Source: Pedosphaera parvula Ellin514
GTDB lineage: Bacteria; Verrucomicrobiota; Verrucomicrobiia; Limisphaerales; Pedosphaeraceae
Assembly: GCF_000172555.1 (NCBI RefSeq)
Contig: NZ_ABOX02000049.1
Location: forward strand, 1-57,769
Direction: 5' to 3'
DNA length: 57,769 nucleotides
Made by a program: the position numbers and the translations under genes. The notes under the pieces were generated by a model. That model worked only from the letters and a program-made list of their open reading frames with translations, ran no database searches and was not told where the DNA came from. Position 1 is the first letter of the stretch, and every line of letters starts with the position of its first letter. Shown here piece by piece: positions 8,332 to 16,437 of the stretch.

Positions 8332-8580
8332 ATGAGGCTCATCCCGATCCAAGTCGAATGCTACGCCGGAGCCAAGGAAGATGAGACACCGCGCCCATTC
8401 ACTTGGGAAGAACGGACGTTCGAGGTGGGCGAAGTCCTCGATCAATGGTGCCAAGTCAAAAGCAAGCCTGAGTGGCCACGGGTCGATTATTTCAACCTGC
8501 GGGCCGCTGACGAACGGAAATACCTTCTGAAGCATGAACTTGAGGCAGATGAGCGGTTTCTGAGGCGGCAGTGGGCATAA
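8332..8580 (+). CDS. small conserved-looking protein, function unknown
   Basis: The 82-residue product (MRLIPIQVECYAGAKEDETPRPFTWEER...) has a compact beta-rich pattern. It has a tryptophan/aromatic core (VLDQWC, WPRVDYFNLR) and ends in KYLLKHELEADERFLRRQWA. It resembles a widespread small bacterial family of about 80-100 residues whose function I cannot name with certainty. It sits 7 bp upstream of the DUF504 gene and is probably co-transcribed with it. Confidence 0.6.
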   Translation: MRLIPIQVECYAGAKEDETPRPFTWEERTFEVGEVLDQWCQVKSKPEWPRVDYFNLRAADERKYLLKHELEADERFLRRQWA

Positions 8581-8587
8581 ACTTCCA

Positions 8588-8854
8588 ATGATTCCCATTC
8601 ACGAATTGCTCAATCGGATCCGGTGGGATCCGGAGTTTGCCAAAGGGAACTTTCAGTTGGGATACTACGATCGAGCTGAAGACCGCATCATTTTGGTCCC
8701 ACTGAAAGAGGTGGGCTTTCCGCCCGAAAGCCCACAAACCTTTCAACTCACCGATGCCGAGGGGCAAATCCACCGCATCCCTTTTCACCGTGTCCGGGAG
8801 GTTTACAAGGACTCCCAACGCATTTGGCATCGAGGAGAGCCGCGTGAGCAGTGA
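8588..8854 (+). CDS. DUF504 / MJ1316-type domain protein
   Basis: The 88-residue product begins MIPIHELLNRIRWDPEFAKG and continues GYYDRAEDRIILVPL...HRIPFHRVREVYKDSQRIWHR. This is the full pattern of the DUF504 (MJ1316) domain, which has been proposed to recognise cyclic RNA ends. It is a single-domain version. It lies 7 bp after the preceding small gene. The neighbouring HhH-type remnant suggests it was part of a small nucleic-acid-related cassette. Activity is not demonstrated by sequence alone. Confidence 0.8.
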   Translation: MIPIHELLNRIRWDPEFAKGNFQLGYYDRAEDRIILVPLKEVGFPPESPQTFQLTDAEGQIHRIPFHRVREVYKDSQRIWHRGEPREQ

Positions 8855-9250
8855 TCTGAAGGAAACGACCGAAGATCACACCGAATCATGTTAAAATTCT
8901 GAATCGCGTTTTCAGGCCAACCGTGCTATTCGTTCGGAATCCGAGAGGAATCCCTTCCTAGCGACCGATCTTCTCGACCATGTTCCCTCATGGCGAGCCA
9001 ATCATCCAGTTTACTTTTTCCATTACGGAGCACGCTTTCTGCCCGCGCCCAAACGCCGAGGTGATTGAGGGGATTTGATGTTTGGTCATTTTGCGCAGGC
9101 GGGTCAGTACGTCTATGAGATACGCGTAGGCATCGATGGACTAGGATATCCTCGAAAGACAAAGCCTGAGCGCCAGAGATGATTTCAGGATGCATTTCAG
9201 CGAAATTGGGCCAAGTTTGATTAGAGAGGATTAGGGAAGAGGTGCCGAAT
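8855..9250. other. decayed intergenic DNA between DUF504 gene and HhH remnant
   Basis: The only recognisable content is an IS66-type transposase scrap on the minus strand (9030-9140). An open minus-strand frame from 9321 to 8926 is unrecognised as a whole. It shares part of the IS66-like sequence in a shifted frame. Confidence 0.4.
9030..9140 (-). pseudogene. IS66-family transposase C-terminal fragment
   Basis: Read on the minus strand from about 9137 downward, the sequence gives IDAYAYLIDVLTRLRKMTKHQI. A shifted frame then gives GVWARAES. In IS66 TnpC-type transposases the C-terminus has Y-x-Y-L-x-D-V-L-x-R-L followed by an MxNxQI-like segment and a final WA-x-A-Q block, so the match is to that tail. 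Stops lie immediately upstream and the frame breaks in the middle, so this is a fossil. No inverted-repeat ends or other IS66 genes are visible. Confidence 0.55.
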
Positions 9251-9418
9251 ATGAAATCAAACGAACAGACGGGACGAAAGCTGGAGGAGGTGGCCCGGAT
9301 TCTCAATGCACAAGGCGCCAATCCGTTCCGGGCGCAGGCCTATGTGGATGCCCTCAAGTTCGCCGGCGGTTCATTCAGTTTGATACCGCGCAAAGTCCTC
9401 CAGGAGCCAGCCAACTGA
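9251..9418 (+). pseudogene. truncated helix-hairpin-helix protein (PolX-N-like)
   Basis: A 55-codon frame reads MKSNEQTGRKLEEVARILNA...GANPFRAQAY and then ends with unrelated residues at TGA 9416-9418. The first 38 residues match the start of helix-hairpin-helix proteins related to the DNA polymerase X N-terminal domain (pattern KLEEVA-x-L-x3-GANPFR-x-x-AY). Those proteins are far longer, so this one is cut off by deletion. A GAAGAGG sequence upstream could still act as a ribosome-binding site. It lies next to the DUF504 gene and the IS66 scrap. Confidence 0.55.
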
Positions 9419-9490
9419 TGTGAAAGGCATCATCTTCTACGTGAACTTGAAACCAGCATAAATTGAGTGAACTGGCTAAAGGGCCTGCTT

Positions 9491-9496
9491 GAGGAG
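9491..9496 (+). promoter_or_regulatory. ribosome-binding site deciding the esterase start
   Basis: GAGGAG lies 6 nt before ATG 9503. The alternative GTG at 9467 has no comparable site, so 9503 is preferred. Confidence 0.6.
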
Positions 9497-9502
9497 TCTA
9501 TT

Positions 9503-10561
9503 ATGCGTCCATTCCAACCCGCCCAGGAAATCCAGCGATTATTGGACCAGGTCAACACGATTGGGAACGATCTGGATGCCATGACGAGAGAGAACGTCCC
9601 CGCTCTGCGCTCGGTCCGGGAGCAGCGAGCCCGGAACAGCCTCTGGCCTATTCCGGTCGAACGGGTCGGCAATCTCACGGTGCCCGGCAAAGAAAACCCG
9701 GTCCCGGTCCGCCTTTATGTCCCCTGGGATAAGCAACTGGCCCGAGGTGGAAGGTTGCCACTGGTGATTTTCTTCCACGGCGGGGGCTGGACGCTTGGCA
9801 GTCCGAGTATTTACGACTCGGTGACCCGGCAACTGGCCCGCCAAATCCCGGCCCTGGTGCTCTCGGTGGATTATCGCCTGGCACCGGAAAACCCGTTCCC
9901 AGCCGCGGTGCAGGATGCGGATAGCGTGTTGTGGTGGGTCTCACGACATGCCGAAGAGATTGGCGCAGATCCCACTCGCATTGTGGTAGCCGGTGACAGC
10001 GCCGGCGGGACCATGGCCATCGCTTCGACAAGGCGAGCCCAAGCCAATGATGGCATGTTGGTAGTGATGCAGGTCTTGTTTTACCCGTCCACCGACATCG
10101 CTTCGACCCATTACGAGTCGTATCAGCAATATGGAAAGGAGCACCTACTCACTCGAAGAGCCGTGGAGCGGTTTCGAGAGTTCTACCTCCCGAGGGCTTC
10201 AGATTGGGCGCTTCCTGACGCATCGCCACTGCGAGCAAAAGATCTGCACGGCACGCCGCCGACACTCCTCATCGGAGCAGGCTGCGATCCGCTACGGGAT
10301 GAAGGGCAGGCTTATGCTCGGAAACTCCACGCCTCTGGAGTCAAGGTGATTTACCGGCTGGAACCCAATTTGATCCATGCATTTCTGAATTTGTACAACC
10401 TTGACCCGGACTGCTCGCCTTATGCCGAAGGCGTTCTCGGCTATGCAGCAGGAGTGATTCGCCAGGAACTGCGGGTGCGTTTGCCCTTTACCGCAGAGGA
10501 CAAAGAACCCAATAGCTCACCAGGAATGATCCCGGGAATAATGCATAAACCTGAGCCATGA
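9503..10561 (+). CDS. alpha/beta-hydrolase, hormone-sensitive-lipase-like esterase
   Basis: The 352-residue enzyme has the oxyanion-hole motif FHGGGW, the catalytic elbow GDSAGG, an acid in GCDPLRDEG and the His in HAFLNLY, the full HSL-family set. No signal peptide is seen, so it should act on short-chain esters in the cytoplasm. The stop overlaps the next start by 4 bp (ATGA, 10558-10561), and that gene overlaps the third one in the same way, so the three are translated together. With a 3-hydroxybutyrate dehydrogenase and an acyl-CoA synthetase downstream, a substrate such as 3-hydroxybutyrate oligomers or an acetoacetyl/hydroxybutyryl ester is a reasonable guess. A longer form from GTG 9467 would add 12 residues. 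Confidence 0.88.
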   Translation: MRPFQPAQEIQRLLDQVNTIGNDLDAMTRENVPALRSVREQRARNSLWPIPVERVGNLTVPGKENPVPVRLYVPWDKQLARGGRLPLVIFFHGGGWTLGSPSIYDSVTRQLARQIPALVLSVDYRLAPENPFPAAVQDADSVLWWVSRHAEEIGADPTRIVVAGDSAGGTMAIASTRRAQANDGMLVVMQVLFYPSTDIASTHYESYQQYGKEHLLTRRAVERFREFYLPRASDWALPDASPLRAKDLHGTPPTLLIGAGCDPLRDEGQAYARKLHASGVKVIYRLEPNLIHAFLNLYNLDPDCSPYAEGVLGYAAGVIRQELRVRLPFTAEDKEPNSSPGMIPGIMHKPEP

Positions 10562-12411
10562 ATAGCTGGCCCGACCAAAAGTTGGAATCACTACCGGCGT
10601 GGGTGCCGTCGCCGGACTTTATCCGCACCACGAATATCGCCTGGCTGATGCAGCGCGCCGGAGTGGATTCCTACGAGGCGCTGCACGCCTGGTCGGCGCA
10701 GAACCGCGAAGCCTTTTGGACGCTGGCTACCGAGCGGCTCGGCCTGCGTTTCCGCAACGCCTGCAGTCGCACGATGGATTTATCGAAAGGCGTCGAGGAG
10801 CCGCACTGGCTGGTCGATGCGCGGCTCAACATTGTGGAGAGCTGCTTCGCCGCTCCCGCTGATTCGCCGGCCATCATTCATCAAGCCGAAGGCGGACCAC
10901 TCGCCAGCTTGAGCGTGGGCGAACTCCAGGCGCTGACCGAGCGCGTGGCCGGGAATCTCAGGCGGCGCGGCTTTAAGCCCGGCGACGCGCTGGCCATCAT
11001 CATGCCGATGACCGCTGAGGCCGTGGCCATCTATCTGGGGATTATTCAGGCTGGCTGCGTGGCCGTCGGTGTTGCGGACAGCTTCCAGCCCAAAGAAATC
11101 GCCACCCGTTTGCGCCTGGCACGCGCGGTTGGGGTCTTCACGCAGGCTGTCCTGGTGCGCGGCGGCAAAGCGCTGGCACTTTACGCCAACGTGATCGCCG
11201 CCGAAGCGCCCCCCGCCATTGTTCTGCCCATCCGGGAGCGCGCGAGCTTGCCGTTGCGCGCGGGCGATTGCACCTGGCGCGATTTTCTGGAATCTGCGGA
11301 CCGGTTCGAAGCGGAGGTGCGGCAGCCCTCGGACCCGCTCACCATTCTCTTCTCCTCAGGTACAACCGGCGAGCCCAAGGCCATGCCGTGGACACAGAGC
11401 ACGCCGATCAAGTGCGCCGCCGACGCGCATTTTCATCAGGACATCCACCCGGGCGACGTGCTGGTTTGGCCGACGAACCTGGGCTGGATGATGGGGCCAT
11501 GGCTGGTATTCGCCAGTCTGCTCAACCGGGCCACGATGGGGCTGTATTACGGCGCGCCGACCGGAGCTGAGTTCGGCCGTTTCGTACAGCAGGCCAAAGC
11601 GACCATGCTCGGAGTAGTGCCCAGCCTGGTTCGAACCTGGAGGAATACAGGCTGCCTGAAGGATGTGGACTGGCACACGATCAAGCTGTTCAGCTCGACC
11701 GGCGAGTGTTCTCACCCTGGGGATATGCAGTGGTTAATGTCACTTGCGGGCGGGCGGCCGGTCATCGAATACTGCGGCGGCACCGAAATCGGCGGCGCCT
11801 ACATCACCGGAACGGTCACGCGGCCTTGTGTGCCAGGCACGTTCAACACGCCCGCACTGGGACTGGATTTCGTGATCCTCGATGACCAGGGAAAGCCTGC
11901 CGACCAAGGCGAGCTGTTTCTCGTGCCGCCCTCCATCGGCTTATCCACCACGCTGCTGAACCAGGACCACCACAAGGTCTATTTTGCAGGAACACCGCAC
12001 GGTCCGCATGGCGAAGTGCTGCGCCGTCATGGCGACCAGATGGAGGCGCTGTCCGGCGGTTATTGGCGCGCCCTGGGCCGGGCGGATGACACAATGAACC
12101 TGGGCGGAATCAAGATCAGTGCAGCAGAAATCGAGCGGGTGTTGCAGTCCGTGCCGCAGGTGACGGAAGCGGCCGCCATTGCGGTTTCACCCGGGGGCGG
12201 TCCGAGCCGGTTGGTCATCTATGCCGTGTGCTCCGCCGGTCGGACTTTGGGCAAAGCGGAGCTGATGGCCGCCATGCAGAACGCCATCAAGCGCGACTTG
12301 AACCCGCTTTTCAAAATCCATGACCTCGTGCCTGTGGAGGCGCTGCCTCGGACCCCCACGAACAAGGTGATGCGTCGCGCGCTGCGCGAGCAATATCTTA
12401 CCCACCTATGA
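10558..12411 (+). CDS. AMP-forming acyl-CoA synthetase (acetyl/acetoacetyl-CoA synthetase-like)
   Basis: The 617-residue ANL-family enzyme activates a carboxylate with ATP and CoA. Motifs are ILFSSGTTGEPKAMPWT (P-loop), YCGGTEIGG, RHGDQMEAL, GRADDTMNLGGIKIS (hinge) and PRTPTNKVMRRALRE, which carries the catalytic Lys. The N-terminal segment (LNIVESCF) matches the acetyl-CoA synthetase N-terminal region. The hinge region is closest to the plant AAE17/AAE18-like group that I recall. Substrate is not fixed by sequence. The overlap with a 3-hydroxybutyrate dehydrogenase gene makes acetoacetate or 3-hydroxybutyrate the best candidates. It overlaps both neighbours by 4 bp. Confidence 0.88.
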   Translation: MNSWPDQKLESLPAWVPSPDFIRTTNIAWLMQRAGVDSYEALHAWSAQNREAFWTLATERLGLRFRNACSRTMDLSKGVEEPHWLVDARLNIVESCFAAPADSPAIIHQAEGGPLASLSVGELQALTERVAGNLRRRGFKPGDALAIIMPMTAEAVAIYLGIIQAGCVAVGVADSFQPKEIATRLRLARAVGVFTQAVLVRGGKALALYANVIAAEAPPAIVLPIRERASLPLRAGDCTWRDFLESADRFEAEVRQPSDPLTILFSSGTTGEPKAMPWTQSTPIKCAADAHFHQDIHPGDVLVWPTNLGWMMGPWLVFASLLNRATMGLYYGAPTGAEFGRFVQQAKATMLGVVPSLVRTWRNTGCLKDVDWHTIKLFSSTGECSHPGDMQWLMSLAGGRPVIEYCGGTEIGGAYITGTVTRPCVPGTFNTPALGLDFVILDDQGKPADQGELFLVPPSIGLSTTLLNQDHHKVYFAGTPHGPHGEVLRRHGDQMEALSGGYWRALGRADDTMNLGGIKISAAEIERVLQSVPQVTEAAAIAVSPGGGPSRLVIYAVCSAGRTLGKAELMAAMQNAIKRDLNPLFKIHDLVPVEALPRTPTNKVMRRALREQYLTHL

Positions 12412-13181
12412 ACAATCCCAAACGCAACATTCTTATCACCGGCACAGGCAGCGGATTGGGCCGCGGCCTGAGCCTCTGCCTGGCCCAACAGGGGCATTCG
12501 ATTCTGGCCACCGACATTATTCTTGCTGGCGCGCAGGAGACCGTTGCGCAGATCGAGGCGGCGGGCGGCAAGGCAGCGGCCACTGCAATGGACGTGACTT
12601 CCGAAGAGGAAATCCGGCGGTTCTTGCAGAACAGAGGCCAGCAACAGATTGATACCCTCATCAACAACGCCGGTTTGCAACACGTGGCCAAGGTCGAAGA
12701 GTTTCCGCCCGCCAAATGGGATTTGCTCCTCGATGTTATGTTGAAAGGCACCTTTCTGATGACCCGTGCAGTCCTGCCCGGCATGCGGGCCCAGGGATTT
12801 GGCCGCATCATTCAGATCGGCTCCATTCATTCCCTGGTGGCCTCGCCGTACAAATCCGCGTATGTGGCCGCCAAGCATGCCTTGCTGGGCTTTGCCAAGG
12901 CCGTTGCCCTCGAGACGGCGGGCGTGGACATCACCATCAACACCATCTGCCCGGCCTACATCCGTACGTCGCTGGTCGAGGCGCAGATCCAGGATCAGGC
13001 CCGCACCCGCCAAATCCCGGAGGAGGAAGTCATCCGGCACATCATGCTGCAGCCGATGCCGAAGCATGCCTTTATCACCTGCGAGGAAGTCGCCGCCGCA
13101 GTTGAGTATCTGATGAGTCCGCTAGCGCGCAATGTCACGGGACAGAGCATCACCATCGACGGCGGATGGACGGCCCAATGA
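12408..13181 (+). CDS. bdhA: D-3-hydroxybutyrate dehydrogenase (SDR family)
   Basis: A 257-residue short-chain dehydrogenase that should oxidise 3-hydroxybutyrate to acetoacetate with NAD. It has the nucleotide-binding GTGSGLGRG, NNAG, and the catalytic YVAAK with Ser in IGSIHS. Family-typical segments of 3-hydroxybutyrate dehydrogenases are present: NNAGLQHVA, SPYKSAYVAAKHA, VALETAG, ICPAY and the C-terminal ITIDGGWTAQ. It is the last gene of the esterase-ligase-dehydrogenase operon (4-bp overlap with the ligase) and is followed by a strong hairpin at 13279-13312. Confidence 0.9.
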   Translation: MNNPKRNILITGTGSGLGRGLSLCLAQQGHSILATDIILAGAQETVAQIEAAGGKAAATAMDVTSEEEIRRFLQNRGQQQIDTLINNAGLQHVAKVEEFPPAKWDLLLDVMLKGTFLMTRAVLPGMRAQGFGRIIQIGSIHSLVASPYKSAYVAAKHALLGFAKAVALETAGVDITINTICPAYIRTSLVEAQIQDQARTRQIPEEEVIRHIMLQPMPKHAFITCEEVAAAVEYLMSPLARNVTGQSITIDGGWTAQ

Positions 13182-13278
13182 GAGCAGCTTGGGCTTAGGG
13201 CGATTGGATGCGGTAGAAGCGTCCTGGGGTATTTGTCGTTTGTTAATGTCGCCGGGCCAGTGAAACTTTTCTTAGCAT

Positions 13279-13312
13279 CCAGGAAAACCGGAGCGACGTC
13301 CGGCTTTCCTGG
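13279..13312. terminator. 34-nt hairpin between convergent genes
   Basis: CCAGGAAA pairs with TTTCCTGG and an inner CCGGA with TCCGG, around a GCGACG loop with one A/C mismatch. It lies between the converging bdhA and the large secreted-protein gene. No T-run follows on either strand, so it may be a dispersed hairpin element rather than a classical terminator. Confidence 0.5.
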
Positions 13313-13331
13313 CTCACAGTGGAGACCAAGT

Positions 13332-16292
13332 TTATTGGCTGCGAACGTGGTAGAACCGGGCGGCTCCACTGGCGGTGTTGTCCGTCACGTTGGTGCTGGA
13401 CCCGTTTCCAGCTATTGTCAACAGCGGCGACCAGGTTGGGTCCGTGATGGCGTTCTTATATTCGACGTAATGTGTGTGACCAGCTTGGGTCAAAAAGCCG
13501 AACGTGGTCACGCCGCCGGTGTGCGCGGGGTTCAGAATCGTGACGGGCAGGGCCGGTGAAGCGGTGAGCTGGAACGCTTTGATGGCAATTGAGTTGGTCG
13601 AATCGTTGATCAGAATCGGTGTGCCATTATTAATTGAATAGAACTCCACGTTGCCGCCAGAACCAGCCTGGTAGTAGAGCAAGCGCACCGGGTAGAGTCC
13701 ATTTGTCAGAATGGTCACATAGGTAAGGGTCGGCGTGCCATTGCCACGGCCACCATCGAATGAACCGAGCGTCAAGTTCTGGTTGGTCAAGGTAGGCCCT
13801 TCCGTAAGCTTGAAGCAGTCATCGCTACGCACTGCGAAGATATAATTGCCGTTGGTGAGTTGCAAATACATCAAAGCCTCCACAGCAATGTTGTTGTTCA
13901 GGTTGCCTGCGGGAACATATGGGAACGCGGATTTATAGGGGAAGGCCGGCGTCCCAGTGGGAAGTCCAGTTATGTCGTAATTGATCGCGTTGGTTTCCGA
14001 ATAGTTTCCGTCTGCATTCGGACCACCATTCGCGAGGTTCGGATAAGGTTGGCCCGTGACGAGATTCGTTCTTAACCCGGCCAATTGCGCCTCGGCAGTG
14101 GCAATGGAAGCAACGGTAGGTGCAGCATCTTCAACCTTGTTGATTCGCAAGGCAAACCCCGGCGTTGACACCGAGCCAATTGGTTGCGCATCCGCAACTG
14201 GAAGTACCATATAGGTCGAATTAGCCGTGGTGAACTTCCACGTGTTGGTCGTCGTAGTGGGTGTTCCTCCATTGTCGGTGAAAATTGCTGTTAGAGTATA
14301 GTTCGTGTTTGGAGTCAGGAAGGAAGTTGGAACATAAGTAACTACTGTCCCCGCCGCATTATTGCTCAGGCTAATACTGCTGGTTACGTTATTTGAATTC
14401 ACGAACAGTTGGACGGTCGCGGGGTTGACCGCAGTTTGGCGGTTGGCGATCGTGAAGGAGATACTGCTCTCCAAGGCCACGGCGGGGGCACCTGGGAAAG
14501 GATAGCCTGCGCTCAGGTATGGTTTTAAAGTGGCTGTATTGGTGTTGGGCACGAACATCAGGTAGTTCAAATTGTAAGCGCGGTTATTAATGGCGGTTTC
14601 ACGGAATGTATTGGTTCCGGCGAAATGAATCTGAACTGTATTGCCGAAGAAATCAGTTAACGGCACCATCTGCCCACTATAGATTTTGCTTCCGCCGGTT
14701 ACGGGGATAATACACGTCCCCAAGGCTGCATTTGGCTGATCGGTCGTGGTCGCTGTAGGATTGGCCAGGCGTTCCACCATGATGGTGCCGCCGGTTCCGC
14801 TGGCAGCACGGGCATAAACGGTGTAGTTCGTATTCTCCAGGTTACGGGTATAATTTTGCCATTCATTGGCATCGGTGAAACCCACCTCGTAATCAATCGC
14901 GCCGGCGGCTAGAAATCCGGCGTGATCATACGGGTCCCCCGTAACCAGGAGCGTCTGCGGCAGGTCACCGGTCCGGTAACCAGAAGTATTGTTGGTTCCA
15001 GTCAAATCGTTCTCCGCGTAATCAACACCATTGCTTCCGAGCAGGCCGAAATAAGCGTTCGGTACAGGGTTGGCGAAGAACGCTCCGCCATTGTGGTTAT
15101 AGTCCTCGGCATCGATGGAAAGGTTGGTTGGTGAAAAAGTGTTGAACGTAAAATTGTTGGTTGCAGTGTTGCCATTTGCGTCCGTAGCGACAATTGAGGC
15201 ATTGTAAAATGTATTTGCAACGAGGGCAGTGGTATTGGTGACAAACAGTTGATTCGTTGTTCCCGTCGTATTGAAAGTGAGACCGGTCTGCGTGACGCCA
15301 TTGAGTTTGAAGGTGATGCTGCTGCCGCGAACAGTGGAAGCGATGGAATCGACTTCGAAAGATACGTTGTTGGCAAGCGGATCAACGAAAATGGAACCAT
15401 TGGTCGGTGAAATGTTAAGAATTGTCGGTGGTGTGAGGGAAGTGGAGACGATTTGCATCCGGTTGAAATACTGGTTGGCATCGGTTTGATTGGCAATCAA
15501 CGCGACGCTATCGACCGTCCCAGAGCCGGCCTGTGGCTGGTTGTCCAGGATGGCAAGAATAGCACCGCTGGTCACATTTTTAACCACAAACCTATAGGTA
15601 TCCCCGGCTTTTGGCGTGAACTCGCAGCTCAGCGCGCTGGTAGTGAATGGAATCCCGATGTACTGCACGCCATTGCCATCCCAAAAAACGAAGGAATTGC
15701 TGCCTCCTCCAACATAATAAAAGGCAAAGCGAAGACCGGTAGCGTAATCGCTGGTGGAATTAGTCGCGTTCCCGTTACGCAAAAAGAACCCGGCAAATTT
15801 ACTGGAACTCGAACCGATGTTTTGGGATGCAAAATCGAGCTTGAAGGCGACGGTAGTATCCAGCGAATTGCTGAAACCGCGATAGGCCACGGTCGTGTTG
15901 ATCCCATTACCATTGGCAAAGAGCCCCCAGACATGGGCGGAGTTATTATTCCCAGGAGGGCTGCCGACCGGACCAAGATTCGGATCCAGATTGGAATAAT
16001 TGGTCGGCGAAGAAATTGCAGGCAAAGGAGTTCCATTGAATGTGGTAGTAAAGCCGCGACCGCCGGTCGCAGGTGAGGCCGTGCTATTCGTCAGCACGAC
16101 CCAAGGGGTAAATCCATAGCCGAAGTTCACGCCGGGCGGGGTGTTAAAGGCCGCATACCACGTCGCGCTGGCGTACGGGTAATGATAAGCATCATCGTAG
16201 GCATTGGTCTGGGCTGGAGCAGTTTCGGCCAGCGTGAGCACCAACGCAAGGAGGGCAAGGAGTCGGGATAGGGACGATTTGAGTAGTTTCAT
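13332..16292 (-). CDS. large secreted multidomain protein (Ig-like, CBM6-like, PA14-like)
   Basis: The 986-residue protein starts with a signal peptide ending near APAQ. Several beta-domains follow: an N-terminal jelly-roll-like region (30-290), an Ig-like domain (about 290-385), a region resembling CBM6/malectin carbohydrate binding (about 390-580, with SIDAEDYN, ADEWQNYTRN-type and NYTVYARAASG), and a second Ig-like domain (about 590-695). Then come a PA14-like region (about 700-890, with NGNYIFAVRSDDCFKL) and a C-terminal module with HTHYVEYKNAITDPTW and RFYHVRSQ. No catalytic domain is recognised, so it probably binds polysaccharide outside the cell. It is divergent from the prepilin-amylase operon and shares an operator with it (16347-16366). 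Confidence 0.75.
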   Translation of the reverse strand: MKLLKSSLSRLLALLALVLTLAETAPAQTNAYDDAYHYPYASATWYAAFNTPPGVNFGYGFTPWVVLTNSTASPATGGRGFTTTFNGTPLPAISSPTNYSNLDPNLGPVGSPPGNNNSAHVWGLFANGNGINTTVAYRGFSNSLDTTVAFKLDFASQNIGSSSSKFAGFFLRNGNATNSTSDYATGLRFAFYYVGGGSNSFVFWDGNGVQYIGIPFTTSALSCEFTPKAGDTYRFVVKNVTSGAILAILDNQPQAGSGTVDSVALIANQTDANQYFNRMQIVSTSLTPPTILNISPTNGSIFVDPLANNVSFEVDSIASTVRGSSITFKLNGVTQTGLTFNTTGTTNQLFVTNTTALVANTFYNASIVATDANGNTATNNFTFNTFSPTNLSIDAEDYNHNGGAFFANPVPNAYFGLLGSNGVDYAENDLTGTNNTSGYRTGDLPQTLLVTGDPYDHAGFLAAGAIDYEVGFTDANEWQNYTRNLENTNYTVYARAASGTGGTIMVERLANPTATTTDQPNAALGTCIIPVTGGSKIYSGQMVPLTDFFGNTVQIHFAGTNTFRETAINNRAYNLNYLMFVPNTNTATLKPYLSAGYPFPGAPAVALESSISFTIANRQTAVNPATVQLFVNSNNVTSSISLSNNAAGTVVTYVPTSFLTPNTNYTLTAIFTDNGGTPTTTTNTWKFTTANSTYMVLPVADAQPIGSVSTPGFALRINKVEDAAPTVASIATAEAQLAGLRTNLVTGQPYPNLANGGPNADGNYSETNAINYDITGLPTGTPAFPYKSAFPYVPAGNLNNNIAVEALMYLQLTNGNYIFAVRSDDCFKLTEGPTLTNQNLTLGSFDGGRGNGTPTLTYVTILTNGLYPVRLLYYQAGSGGNVEFYSINNGTPILINDSTNSIAIKAFQLTASPALPVTILNPAHTGGVTTFGFLTQAGHTHYVEYKNAITDPTWSPLLTIAGNGSSTNVTDNTASGAARFYHVRSQ

Positions 16293-16346
16293 GTCAGAGT
16301 TTCAGGGCTTGGGAACATTAAATCCGGCGTTGCGAAAAAGGTCAAC

Positions 16347-16366
16347 CTGCACATTCATGCAGTTGC
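16347..16366. promoter_or_regulatory. operator A: CTGCA-N6-TGCAG palindrome
   Basis: CTGCACATTCATGCAGTTGC lies in the divergent intergenic region, 54 bp from the start of the secreted-protein gene and 71 bp from the prepilin-like gene. The same 20 nt occurs exactly on the opposite strand at 20273-20292, and a three-mismatch copy is at 24396-24415. On the plus strand its end overlaps a possible -35 TTGCAA (16363-16368), with TTTAGA 16 bp further. This suits an activator bound next to the polymerase. Confidence 0.75.
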
Positions 16367-16437
16367 AAATGTGGTCGATTGAAATTTAGACTCAGAGGAA
16401 GCCAACAAACCGGAAACCAGCGAATGTGTGCCGTTAA

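Noticed and set aside
12219-13067. 282-codon minus-strand open frame
   Set aside because: Antisense shadow of bdhA and the end of the synthetase gene. No recognisable domain.
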